Shown in pieces: positions 34,204 to 41,332 of a stretch of DNA of 64,000 bases. Source of the stretch: CAXXOK01 sp963675655. GTDB taxonomy: Bacteria > Bacillota > Clostridia > Christensenellales > Aristaeellaceae. The stretch lies in contig OY776489.1 of the NCBI GenBank assembly GCA_963675655.1, positions 1,860,001 to 1,924,000 of the forward strand, in the 5' to 3' direction. A program made the translations under genes and the position numbers. Below the pieces are notes generated by a model that saw only the letters and a program-made list of their open reading frames with translations, searched no databases and had not been told where the DNA came from. Numbering within the stretch: the stretch's first letter is position 1; every line of letters starts with the position of its first letter.

Positions 34204-35706
34204 ATGGAGAGCCAATACAGCGCTTTGGTACTGCGGGAGCAAGTCGGCGGTTGCTACCTGTGCGATGCCGCACCCTGCACGGCGGCCTGCCCCTACGGGG
34301 TGGATGCTGCCCGGGCTATCCGCTCCGCACGGTTTGAAAACCTTGGCGGCGCGGCGCTCCATCTGCCCGATCCGCTGCCGTGCCTTACCTGCACGCAGCG
34401 ACCGTGCCTGACTGCGTGCCTGAAAGCGAAAACCGGTAACGGCGTTGCGGTGGACACAGTGCTCAAAACCGTGGCGGAGCAGCGCCCCGAGCCGCCTAAA
34501 GCGGATTTATCCATTTCCTTTTGCGGCATTCCCTGCGAGAATCCGTTCTTCCTGTCCTCTTCGATTGTCGCTAACGATTATGAGATGATCGAGCGCGCTT
34601 TTAATATGGGCTGGGCAGGCGCGGCGTTTAAAACCATCGGCCTGTTTGTGCCGGAGGAGGTATCCCCCCGGTTTGACGCCATCCGCAAGGAAGCAACGCC
34701 GTTCATGGGCTTTAAAAACATCGAGCAGATTTCCGAACATACGGCGGAGGAGAACCTGAGCGCCATTCGCAAACTCAAGGACAAGTATCCGACGAAAATT
34801 ATTATCGCTTCCATTATGGGACGTGATGAGGACGAGTGGACGACGCTGGCACGGCTGGTGACGGAAGCGGGCGCGGACATTATTGAATGCAACTTCTCCT
34901 GTCCGCATATGGCTGCCAACGGGCTGGGCGCGGATGTGGGGCAAAACCCCGATCTGGTGGCCGCTTACACCCGTGCGGTGCTGCGGGGTACGACTGTGCC
35001 GGTGCTGGCGAAAATGACGCCCAACCTCGGCCAGATGGAAGTACCCGCCATCGCTGCGATGGAGGCGGGGGCGAGCGGCATTGCGGCCATCAACACCATC
35101 AAAAGCGTGATGAATGTGAACCTGAATACCTTTGCTTCCGGCCCGGATGTGGCGGGGCGTACCAGCGTTGGCGGGTACTCCGGCAAGGCGGTTAAACCCA
35201 TTGCACTTCGTTTTATCCAGACGATGAAGCAAAACCCTACGCTGGCAAACGCGCCGGTCAGCGGCATGGGAGGCATTGAAACCTGGCAGGACGCAGCCGA
35301 GTTTATCGCGCTGGGGTGCGAAACCATACAGGTAACGACCGCCGTAATGCAGTATGGATACCGCATTATTGAAGATATGATCGAGGGCCTGCGCTTGCAG
35401 CTGGATGAACTGGGCATGCAATCCGTTACGCAGTTGGTCGGGCGCGCACTTGGCAACATTGTATCGGCGGAGGAGTTGGACCGCGGCAGCATCTGCTACC
35501 CCAAGTTCAACCGTAAAAAGTGCGTGGGCTGCGGCCGCTGCCACATATCGTGCGACGATGCGGGGCACCATGCGATCAAGCTGGATGCGCAGCGCCGCCC
35601 TGTGCTGGACGGCGGCAAATGCGTCGGCTGTCACCTGTGCCTGACAGTTTGCCCGACAGAGGCGATTGCTCCGGGCAAACGGCTACCAAAATCCGCACAG
35701 GCGTAA
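34204..35706 (+). CDS. preA: Dihydropyrimidine dehydrogenase, PreA-type FMN subunit fused to N-terminal and C-terminal iron-sulfur domains
   Basis: The 500-residue protein has three parts. Residues 17-72 hold two cysteine groups (CYLCDAAPCTAAC and CLTCTQRPCLTAC) like the N-terminal 4Fe-4S domain of full dihydropyrimidine dehydrogenase or PreT. Residues about 100-420 are the FMN TIM barrel, with the catalytic Cys233 in ECNFSCPHM. The end carries two 4Fe-4S motifs (CVGCGRCHISC, CVGCHLCLTVC). E. coli PreA, about 410 residues, lacks the first part. No PreT-like FAD/NADPH subunit is in the cluster, so the electron donor is probably a ferredoxin or a protein encoded elsewhere. It would reduce uracil and thymine to dihydropyrimidines. 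ATG 34204 follows GGGAGG. Confidence 0.88.
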   Translation: MESQYSALVLREQVGGCYLCDAAPCTAACPYGVDAARAIRSARFENLGGAALHLPDPLPCLTCTQRPCLTACLKAKTGNGVAVDTVLKTVAEQRPEPPKADLSISFCGIPCENPFFLSSSIVANDYEMIERAFNMGWAGAAFKTIGLFVPEEVSPRFDAIRKEATPFMGFKNIEQISEHTAEENLSAIRKLKDKYPTKIIIASIMGRDEDEWTTLARLVTEAGADIIECNFSCPHMAANGLGADVGQNPDLVAAYTRAVLRGTTVPVLAKMTPNLGQMEVPAIAAMEAGASGIAAINTIKSVMNVNLNTFASGPDVAGRTSVGGYSGKAVKPIALRFIQTMKQNPTLANAPVSGMGGIETWQDAAEFIALGCETIQVTTAVMQYGYRIIEDMIEGLRLQLDELGMQSVTQLVGRALGNIVSAEELDRGSICYPKFNRKKCVGCGRCHISCDDAGHHAIKLDAQRRPVLDGGKCVGCHLCLTVCPTEAIAPGKRLPKSAQA

Positions 35707-35826
35707 GCAGCTTTTCCATGCCAGTTTACAAAACCGTGCAAAGCGAATCCGAGGAATGGCTGCGGCTCCGAACGGCTGCGTATGTCCGCCGCCGCGCAAT
35801 TCCCAACAATACAAGGTGGGTTACCC

Positions 35827-37059
35827 ATGATTGAATGCAGCTTGGAAAGAATGACAGACAAAATTAAAACCTTCAGCCAGTTTGGCGATACAGGCAAGGG
35901 CGGCATCACCCGTTTTTCACTTTCCCCCGAGGCGCTGATGGCGCGCGCGGAGTTTAAAAAGCGAATGGAAGCCATCGGCGCGACGATCGTGACTGACGAC
36001 ATGGCAAACATGTACGCGACAGTACCCGGCAGCGAATCCCTGAAGGCCATCGTATCCGGTTCGCATTTGGATTCCGTACGCCAGGGCGGCAATTACGACG
36101 GCGTGCTGGGCGTAATGACCGCGATGGAAGCGCTGGAAACGATCGTGCTGGAAAAAATTCCGCACCGTCACCCGATTACCGTAATGGTGTGGACCAACGA
36201 GGAAGGCGCGCGGTTCGAGCCGGCGATGATGTCCTCCGGCGTAATCTGCAATAAATTCGACAAAGCCAAAATGCTGGCTTCCGAGGCAAAAGATAAGCCC
36301 GGCTACACCTTTGCCGAGGCGCTGGAAGCCAGCGGTTATATGGGCGAGGAAAGCAACCGCCTCTCGCCCGATAAGCAGTGTGCCATGCTGGAACTGCACG
36401 TGGAGCAAGGCCCCGTGCTGGAAGCGGAGCATTACGACATCGGCGTTGTAGACGGCGTCTGCGGGATGATCAACTACGAGTTTACCTTCGTAGGGCAGGC
36501 GGATCACGCGGGTACCACGCCCATGAAATACCGCCATGATGCGCTCTACGCGGCGGTGAAAGTAATCCAGTACCTGCATGACGAACTGGATAAGCTAGAC
36601 CCTGCGCTGGTGTACACCACCGGTAAAATTTCCGCGCATCCCAACATTCACACCATCATCCCGGATGAAGTGAAATTCACCATCGACGCCCGCCACTATG
36701 ACCCGGAGGTCATCAAGCAGGTGCTGGCGATCATCAAGACCATTCCGGACGAGATTGTCGGTTGCAAAGTAAGCTATGAAGAAGCATGGTCCCGCAAGTC
36801 TGTGGCATTTGACGCCATGGTGGTGGATACCGTGGAGGAAGCCACCAAAACCTGCGGTTATCCCTACCTGAAAATGCACAGCGGCCCGGGCCATGATGCG
36901 CAGTTCGTGGCGGATGTGCTGCCCACCGGTATGGTTTTCGTGCCCAGTGTGGACGGCCACAGCCATTGCGAGCTGGAATATACCTCTGCCGAGGATTGCA
37001 CCAAGGGCGCGAATGTGCTGCTGCAATCGCTGCTGGCGCTGGATAAGAAGATGGATTAA
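35827..37059 (+). CDS. M20-family N-carbamoyl-beta-alanine amidohydrolase (beta-ureidopropionase type)
   Basis: This 410-residue Zn amidohydrolase of the hydantoinase/carbamoylase group has metal ligands in GSHLDSV, GNYDG, TNEEGARF, ELHVEQGP and the C-terminal VDGHSHCE. The dimerisation insert with GQADHAGTTPM is present. It would cleave N-carbamoyl-beta-alanine to beta-alanine, CO2 and ammonia, giving the substrate of the aminotransferase at the head of the cluster. ATG 35827 follows AAGGTGG. Allantoate or N-carbamoyl-amino acid hydrolysis is a family alternative, disfavoured by the dihydropyrimidinase and dehydrogenase beside it. Confidence 0.88.
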   Translation: MIECSLERMTDKIKTFSQFGDTGKGGITRFSLSPEALMARAEFKKRMEAIGATIVTDDMANMYATVPGSESLKAIVSGSHLDSVRQGGNYDGVLGVMTAMEALETIVLEKIPHRHPITVMVWTNEEGARFEPAMMSSGVICNKFDKAKMLASEAKDKPGYTFAEALEASGYMGEESNRLSPDKQCAMLELHVEQGPVLEAEHYDIGVVDGVCGMINYEFTFVGQADHAGTTPMKYRHDALYAAVKVIQYLHDELDKLDPALVYTTGKISAHPNIHTIIPDEVKFTIDARHYDPEVIKQVLAIIKTIPDEIVGCKVSYEEAWSRKSVAFDAMVVDTVEEATKTCGYPYLKMHSGPGHDAQFVADVLPTGMVFVPSVDGHSHCELEYTSAEDCTKGANVLLQSLLALDKKMD

Positions 37060-37088
37060 CCTTTTCGGTTGTGTAATAAAACGCACAC

Positions 37089-37117
37089 AGAGCGGGAAGC
37101 AAATTGCTTCCCGCTCT
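37089..37117 (+). terminator. Hairpin ending the pyrimidine degradation cluster
   Basis: A perfect 12-bp stem (AGAGCGGGAAGC) with an AAATT loop lies 30 bases after the last stop. There is no T run, so termination may be partial or the hairpin may protect the 3' end. Confidence 0.55.
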
Positions 37118-37213
37118 GCTGCGCTGGATTGATGTTTATGGTAAAGTATGATACGCTGACGATATACAATGGAAGTACAACCAGCTGGCAGTATGGGAAA
37201 TGAGGAAACCTGC

Positions 37214-37654
37214 ATGGCGAACGAGCGGGACTATGAGGAGCGCCTGAAAGCAAGCGGATTAAAAAGCACGCGGCAGCGCAAAGCGATCCTCGCGATTCTT
37301 TCAGCGGATGTAAAACCGTTTACGGCGGAGGAGATCTATCTGGCGTTAAAAACGGAGCAGATTGATATTAGCCTGTCAACAGTATACCGTGCGCTGGAAA
37401 CAATGAGCAAAAAAGGCGTGCTACAACAGGTAACGCTGTCCGGCGATAACCGCATGGCCTATACGGTAGATCGTGATGCGCACCGCCATTATCTAGTATG
37501 TTCGCGCTGTAAAAAGACGCTGCCCATTTCCCAGTGCCCCTTAGGCGCGTATGAAAAGGCGCTTGCCAAGGAAACCGGCTTTCTCATTCAGGGGCACCGG
37601 CTGGATATTTTCGGCCTCTGTCCGGACTGCCAACAAAAAAATAGCGCGTCCTGA
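37214..37654 (+). CDS. zur: Fur-family metal-responsive regulator, probably Zur
   Basis: This 146-residue regulator has a winged-helix domain (GLKSTRQRKAILAIL, STVYRALETMSKKGVL) and the HRHYLVCSRCKK and GLCPDC cysteine pairs of Fur proteins that hold a structural zinc. ATG 37214 gives the usual N-terminus; two in-frame ATGs upstream lack a good site. Fur, PerR and Zur cannot be told apart by sequence alone. The convergent znuABC operon next to it, with Fur-type boxes around its promoter, favours zinc control. Confidence 0.8.
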   Translation: MANERDYEERLKASGLKSTRQRKAILAILSADVKPFTAEEIYLALKTEQIDISLSTVYRALETMSKKGVLQQVTLSGDNRMAYTVDRDAHRHYLVCSRCKKTLPISQCPLGAYEKALAKETGFLIQGHRLDIFGLCPDCQQKNSAS

Positions 37655-37705
37655 CGGCGCGTTTTCCGTGTATATATGGCAATGTGTTTAAAGGATAATA
37701 TAAAC

Positions 37706-37739
37706 AGGGCGGAAGTGTGCGGAAAGCAGCTTCCGCCCT
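37706..37739 (-). terminator. Terminator of the znu operon
   Basis: A stem with AGGGCGGAAG / CTTCCGCCCT arms lies just beyond the znuB stop. On the minus strand it is followed by GTTTATATTAT. It also separates the convergent zur-like gene. Confidence 0.65.
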
Positions 37740-37755
37740 TATCTTTGCAGCAGCA

Positions 37756-38598
37756 TCAGGAGGGCGCTACGGTCGTGCCCCTGCTCTGGTTATGTTCGCT
37801 GCGGCGGCGGATGAAAAATAAAAGCAAGTAGCAGAAAACGGAAACTATAACGATGGAAGCACCCGAAGCAATGTTGATTTGATAGGAGAGCCAAAGACCG
37901 GTAAGGCTGTACAAAGCGCTGATGAGCATGGAAAGCAGCACGCGCGGCTTAAACCTGCGGGTAAACAGCTCCGCGGTTGCGGCAGGCGCTGTCAGCAATG
38001 CCAGTACCAGAATGATGCCAACCACGCGGATTAACACCACAACCGACAGCGCAATCAGTACCATCAGCAGATTATCCAAAAACCGGATGTTTACGCCGAC
38101 GATGCCGGAGAATTCATCATCAAACAAATATACCTTCCAGTCAGCAAAAAGCGTAACAAACGCGAGGGCGACCAGTAAGGCAAGAATTGCGATCAGCCAT
38201 AAATCCGTTTTGGTTACGGAGAGTATACTACCGAACAGGTACGAACTTAAATCCGGCGGGTACCCGTTCATCAGAGCGATGAACAAAATGCCGGACGCCA
38301 TGCCCAGCGACCAGAAAAGGCTGATGAGGATATCCGTACGCGTCATGCCGCGGCGGCGCATGGCGCCGATCCCGATGGAAGCAACGACCGCAAAGCCTAA
38401 TGCACCGAGAATCGGCTCAAACCCCAGCAAATAGCCCAGGCCTACACCCCCGTAGGAAGTATGGGCGATGCCGCCCGCCATCATCACCATCTTCTTTTCG
38501 ATGATGATGACCCCCATAATGCCGCATACGATGCTGGCAAACAGCGCCGCCAGCACGGCATTGCGCATAAACTGATACTGAAAAATTGCGTGTATCAT
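37756..38598 (-). CDS. znuB: Zinc/manganese-type ABC transporter permease ZnuB
   Basis: This 280-residue integral membrane protein of the ABC-3 family has about eight hydrophobic segments, with MVMMAGGIAHTSYGGVGLGY near the start and VVGIILVLALLTAPAATAEL near residue 200, both family signatures. It forms the channel for divalent metal import with ZnuC and ZnuA. It overlaps znuC by 4 bases. The C-terminus ends in a charged tail (FFIRRRSEHNQSRG). Confidence 0.92.
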   Translation of the reverse strand: MIHAIFQYQFMRNAVLAALFASIVCGIMGVIIIEKKMVMMAGGIAHTSYGGVGLGYLLGFEPILGALGFAVVASIGIGAMRRRGMTRTDILISLFWSLGMASGILFIALMNGYPPDLSSYLFGSILSVTKTDLWLIAILALLVALAFVTLFADWKVYLFDDEFSGIVGVNIRFLDNLLMVLIALSVVVLIRVVGIILVLALLTAPAATAELFTRRFKPRVLLSMLISALYSLTGLWLSYQINIASGASIVIVSVFCYLLLFFIRRRSEHNQSRGTTVAPS

Positions 38599-39389
38599 AC
38601 CGGCTCCTTTCCTGCGGTCTGCATTTGATTTGCCCTGCTTTGGGCTGCCAGCGCCTGCAAATCCACCGGACAGCCGAAAACCGCTTCACTCGCGGTGGCG
38701 TTCAGCGTAGGCGCGCCGTGGTATAACAGGGTATTGCTCAGGCAAGCAACGCTATCCACGCGGGATGCGATGGAAAACAAATCGTGCGTTACCAGTACGA
38801 TGGTCATTTCTGTGCGTAGTTCATCCAGCAGATCGTAAATATACCGGTGAGAAGCGACGTCCACACTTGCGGTTGGTTCATCCAGCATCAATATTTCCGG
38901 CTGGGTTGCCAGCGCGCGGGCAATCAGCATTTTTTGAAACTCTCCGCCCGACAGTTCGCTGGCCTGCCGCTTACTTAGAGTCTCGATGCCGACGCGGCGC
39001 ATCATGGTATGGGCGATGGCCCAATCCTCCTTGCGATAACGAAAAAAAGGAGCAATTCCTTTGCGAATGCGCCCGCTCACGACCACCTCCGCTACCGTAA
39101 CGGGAAACCGTTTGTTCAGCGCTGAAAACTGCGGCACATACCCCACATGGCAGCGCCCCTGTGCAATGGGCTGCCCCAATATACGGATGTCGCCCTGCGT
39201 AATCGGTGTAAGGCCGAGTATAGCCTTAAGCAGTGTGGTTTTTCCACCCCCGTTCGGCCCGATGACCCCCAGGTATTCGCCCTGACGCACGTTTAGACAG
39301 ACGCCCTGTAAGCCGGGCGTCTGTCCATAGCGAACGGTCAGGTTTTCAACATGGATGGCGACAGAGCCGGATTGCCCGGCCCCGCTCAT
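38595..39389 (-). CDS. znuC: Zinc/manganese-type ABC transporter ATP-binding protein ZnuC
   Basis: This 264-residue ATPase has GPNGGGKTTLLKAILG, Q-loop VPQFSALNKRFPVTV, signature ELSGGEFQKMLIARAL, Walker B ILMLDEPTASVD and the switch His in VTHDLFS. Overlaps of 4 bases with znuA and znuB show a tight operon. It powers divalent metal import. Confidence 0.92.
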   Translation of the reverse strand: MSGAGQSGSVAIHVENLTVRYGQTPGLQGVCLNVRQGEYLGVIGPNGGGKTTLLKAILGLTPITQGDIRILGQPIAQGRCHVGYVPQFSALNKRFPVTVAEVVVSGRIRKGIAPFFRYRKEDWAIAHTMMRRVGIETLSKRQASELSGGEFQKMLIARALATQPEILMLDEPTASVDVASHRYIYDLLDELRTEMTIVLVTHDLFSIASRVDSVACLSNTLLYHGAPTLNATASEAVFGCPVDLQALAAQSRANQMQTAGKEPV

Positions 39390-40246
39390 TGCATCGAAGC
39401 GGAAATGGCATCCGCCATGCTAAGCATGTTGGGGATGTAATCTTCCGCCAGCGGCACCAGCATTACCTTTGTGCCGCCGATTTCCTCGGCGAAGGCGTCG
39501 GGCTGCGTGCTATCAATTTCGGCTTGGGAAAAGATCGTGGTGATGCCGTCGGCTTTTGCCAGATCGATCACTTCCGCCAATTCCTGTGCGGTGGCTTCGT
39601 TGCCATCCTTTTGCAAAGCGATCATCGTAAGGCCGTAATCATCAGCCAGATAGCCGTACGCGGGGTGGAAAACCACAAACTCTTTCTTGGTCATGGTGTT
39701 AAAGGCGGTGGTCATATATGTGTCCAGTTCGGTCAGGCGGGCAATATAATCCGCAGCGTTGGCGGCATATACATCCGCATGATCCGGGTCCAGCGCCTCC
39801 AGCGTTTGGGCAATCGTATCCACCATAACCATTACACGTTTGGGGGAAAGCCAGATGTGCGGGTCGCGGCTGCCGGAGGAGAAGGTACGCTCCGGGAACT
39901 GCTCGGCGACGATGGCGGCCAGATCCACAACAGTCATATCCTCGGCCTGCGGCAGAATATTCGCCGATTCGGTCGGCACGCCGATGGTGAAGTAAACGCT
40001 TGCCTGGCTGAAGGTTTCCATCTCCATGGGCGTAGGCTCATAGTTACCGGGGCTGTTGCCCGCGGGAACCATAACCACCACGTCTACCAGATCGCCTGCA
40101 ACGGCCTTTACAAAGGCGCGTTGGGGCACGATGGATACGGCGACGCTGCGTTTGGCGTCTTCGGCGCTTGCGGGCATGGCGAAGCACGCAAGTGCCGTTA
40201 GCAGCGCAAGCAATACGGCAACAGATTTGTAAAGGATCATTTTCAT
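39386..40246 (-). CDS. znuA: Zinc/manganese-type ABC transporter binding protein ZnuA, first metal histidine missing
   Basis: This 286-residue exported protein starts at ATG 40246 behind CTGGAGG, with a signal peptide to about residue 28. The TroA/ZnuA frame is clear: VSIVPQRAFVKAV, then NSPGNYEPTPMEM, RDPHIWLSP, FVVFHPAYGYLADDYGL, and an acidic IFSQAEIDS near the end. In most members the second block reads DPHxYEP and its His is a metal ligand; here it is SPGNYEP, so that ligand is absent. The histidines of the later blocks remain. Metal choice is therefore uncertain, though the Zur-type context favours zinc. Confidence 0.88.
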   Translation of the reverse strand: MKMILYKSVAVLLALLTALACFAMPASAEDAKRSVAVSIVPQRAFVKAVAGDLVDVVVMVPAGNSPGNYEPTPMEMETFSQASVYFTIGVPTESANILPQAEDMTVVDLAAIVAEQFPERTFSSGSRDPHIWLSPKRVMVMVDTIAQTLEALDPDHADVYAANAADYIARLTELDTYMTTAFNTMTKKEFVVFHPAYGYLADDYGLTMIALQKDGNEATAQELAEVIDLAKADGITTIFSQAEIDSTQPDAFAEEIGGTKVMLVPLAEDYIPNMLSMADAISASMQ

Positions 40247-40267
40247 GGGTTTGCCTCCAGTATTTTA

Positions 40268-40350
40268 TTGCAAACGATTCGCATTTGCAAAATCTAGTAT
40301 AGACACGCGGGCGACCATTGTCAATATGAAAATGATTATCATTTGCAAAT
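40268..40350 (-). promoter_or_regulatory. znuA promoter flanked by two Fur/Zur-type boxes
   Basis: On the minus strand TTGACA (40319-40324) and TATACT (40296-40301) are 17 bases apart. A box with the perfect palindrome AAATGAT-T-ATCATTT (40330-40344) lies upstream of the -35. A second box TTGCAAACGATTCGCATTTGC (start 40268) lies downstream of the -10. Both share TTGCAAA ends and a GATT core. Binding of a Fur-family repressor at both would lock the promoter. Confidence 0.75.
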
Positions 40351-40470
40351 TAGGAATTGTAAAAAGTAAACCGATGATGCTGCGGGCGATGCAAAATAGG
40401 AAAAACACAGGGGAGGAGCGCTGCAAAGGCATTGCATCTTTCCACTAGCATGCACATTCATGGATAAGTA

Positions 40471-40498
40471 AAGCCGCCCGCGATAAAGCGGACGGCTT
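40471..40498 (-). terminator. Terminator of the nrdDG operon
   Basis: A stem AAGCCGCCCGC / GCGGACGGCTT with one mismatch and a GATAAA loop, followed on the minus strand by TTACTTATCC. It lies about 140 bases after the nrdG stop; that stretch has no gene. Confidence 0.55.
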
Positions 40499-40639
40499 GA
40501 TAGATATGAGATTGAGCTGGGCTGCTTCCCGGGTGCACAGGGAACGGCTACATAAAAGACGTTTTCATCCGTTCCGGTTTATGATGGTTTCACAACGTGC
40601 AGCGCATAGAGCGCGTTCATCCGGGATTGGAAGCAAACT

Positions 40640-41326
40640 TTACCCTGTCACATTAGGTTGTACAGCCTTCACCGCCTCGGCAAAGGCTTCGATCTGTTGC
40701 AGCGTATACGGCGTTTGGTTTACGCGCGCTTCATCCTGCGGCAAATAGGTTTCTGGCTTACGATAACGGTTGAGCACGAAACGGGGAAGCGTGGGCAACT
40801 CTCGCGCCATGGTGAGCAAATCTTCCTGCGAAAGCTGGGGTACGACGGTGGTGCGCACCTCGTAATTCACCCCGGCCTTTTGCAGCATAGCAATGGTGTC
40901 CAGCGTCGGCTTTGCATCTGTACCGCGGCCGCATATTTCTGGGTAGCGGCGGAAAGGCGCCTTGTAGTCGATGGCATAATAATCGCACAGACCCAAATCC
41001 AGCACCTGTTTTACAACTTGCGGGTTGGAGCCGTTGGTATCCAGCTTCAACAGAAACCCCATTGCCTTTACCTTGGTGAGAAAAGGAATCAAATCCTTTT
41101 GCAGGGTCGGCTCGCCGCCGGTTACCACGACGGCGTCCAGCCTACCCATACGCGTTTTGAGAAAATCCAGCGCGTCCTGCTCGCTCATGACTTCGGGCGC
41201 GCTGTGGATCAACGGCCGGTTATGGCAGTAGAAGCAATCGTAATTGCACAGCGGTACAAAGAGTACGCAGGCTACCTGACCGGGATAGTCCACAAAGGAG
41301 CTTTTAACGATTCCGGCAATCTTCAT
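40640..41326 (-). CDS. nrdG: Anaerobic ribonucleotide reductase activase NrdG (radical SAM)
   Basis: This 228-residue radical SAM protein carries the motif C27-NYD-C31-FY-C34 (CNYDCFYC) and the GGEP-type VVTGGEPTLQKD. It makes the glycyl radical on NrdD using S-adenosylmethionine. It is the longer activase form seen in many Clostridia. It starts 6 bases after the nrdD stop. Confidence 0.92.
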   Translation of the reverse strand: MKIAGIVKSSFVDYPGQVACVLFVPLCNYDCFYCHNRPLIHSAPEVMSEQDALDFLKTRMGRLDAVVVTGGEPTLQKDLIPFLTKVKAMGFLLKLDTNGSNPQVVKQVLDLGLCDYYAIDYKAPFRRYPEICGRGTDAKPTLDTIAMLQKAGVNYEVRTTVVPQLSQEDLLTMARELPTLPRFVLNRYRKPETYLPQDEARVNQTPYTLQQIEAFAEAVKAVQPNVTG

Positions 41327-41332
41327 TCCGCG

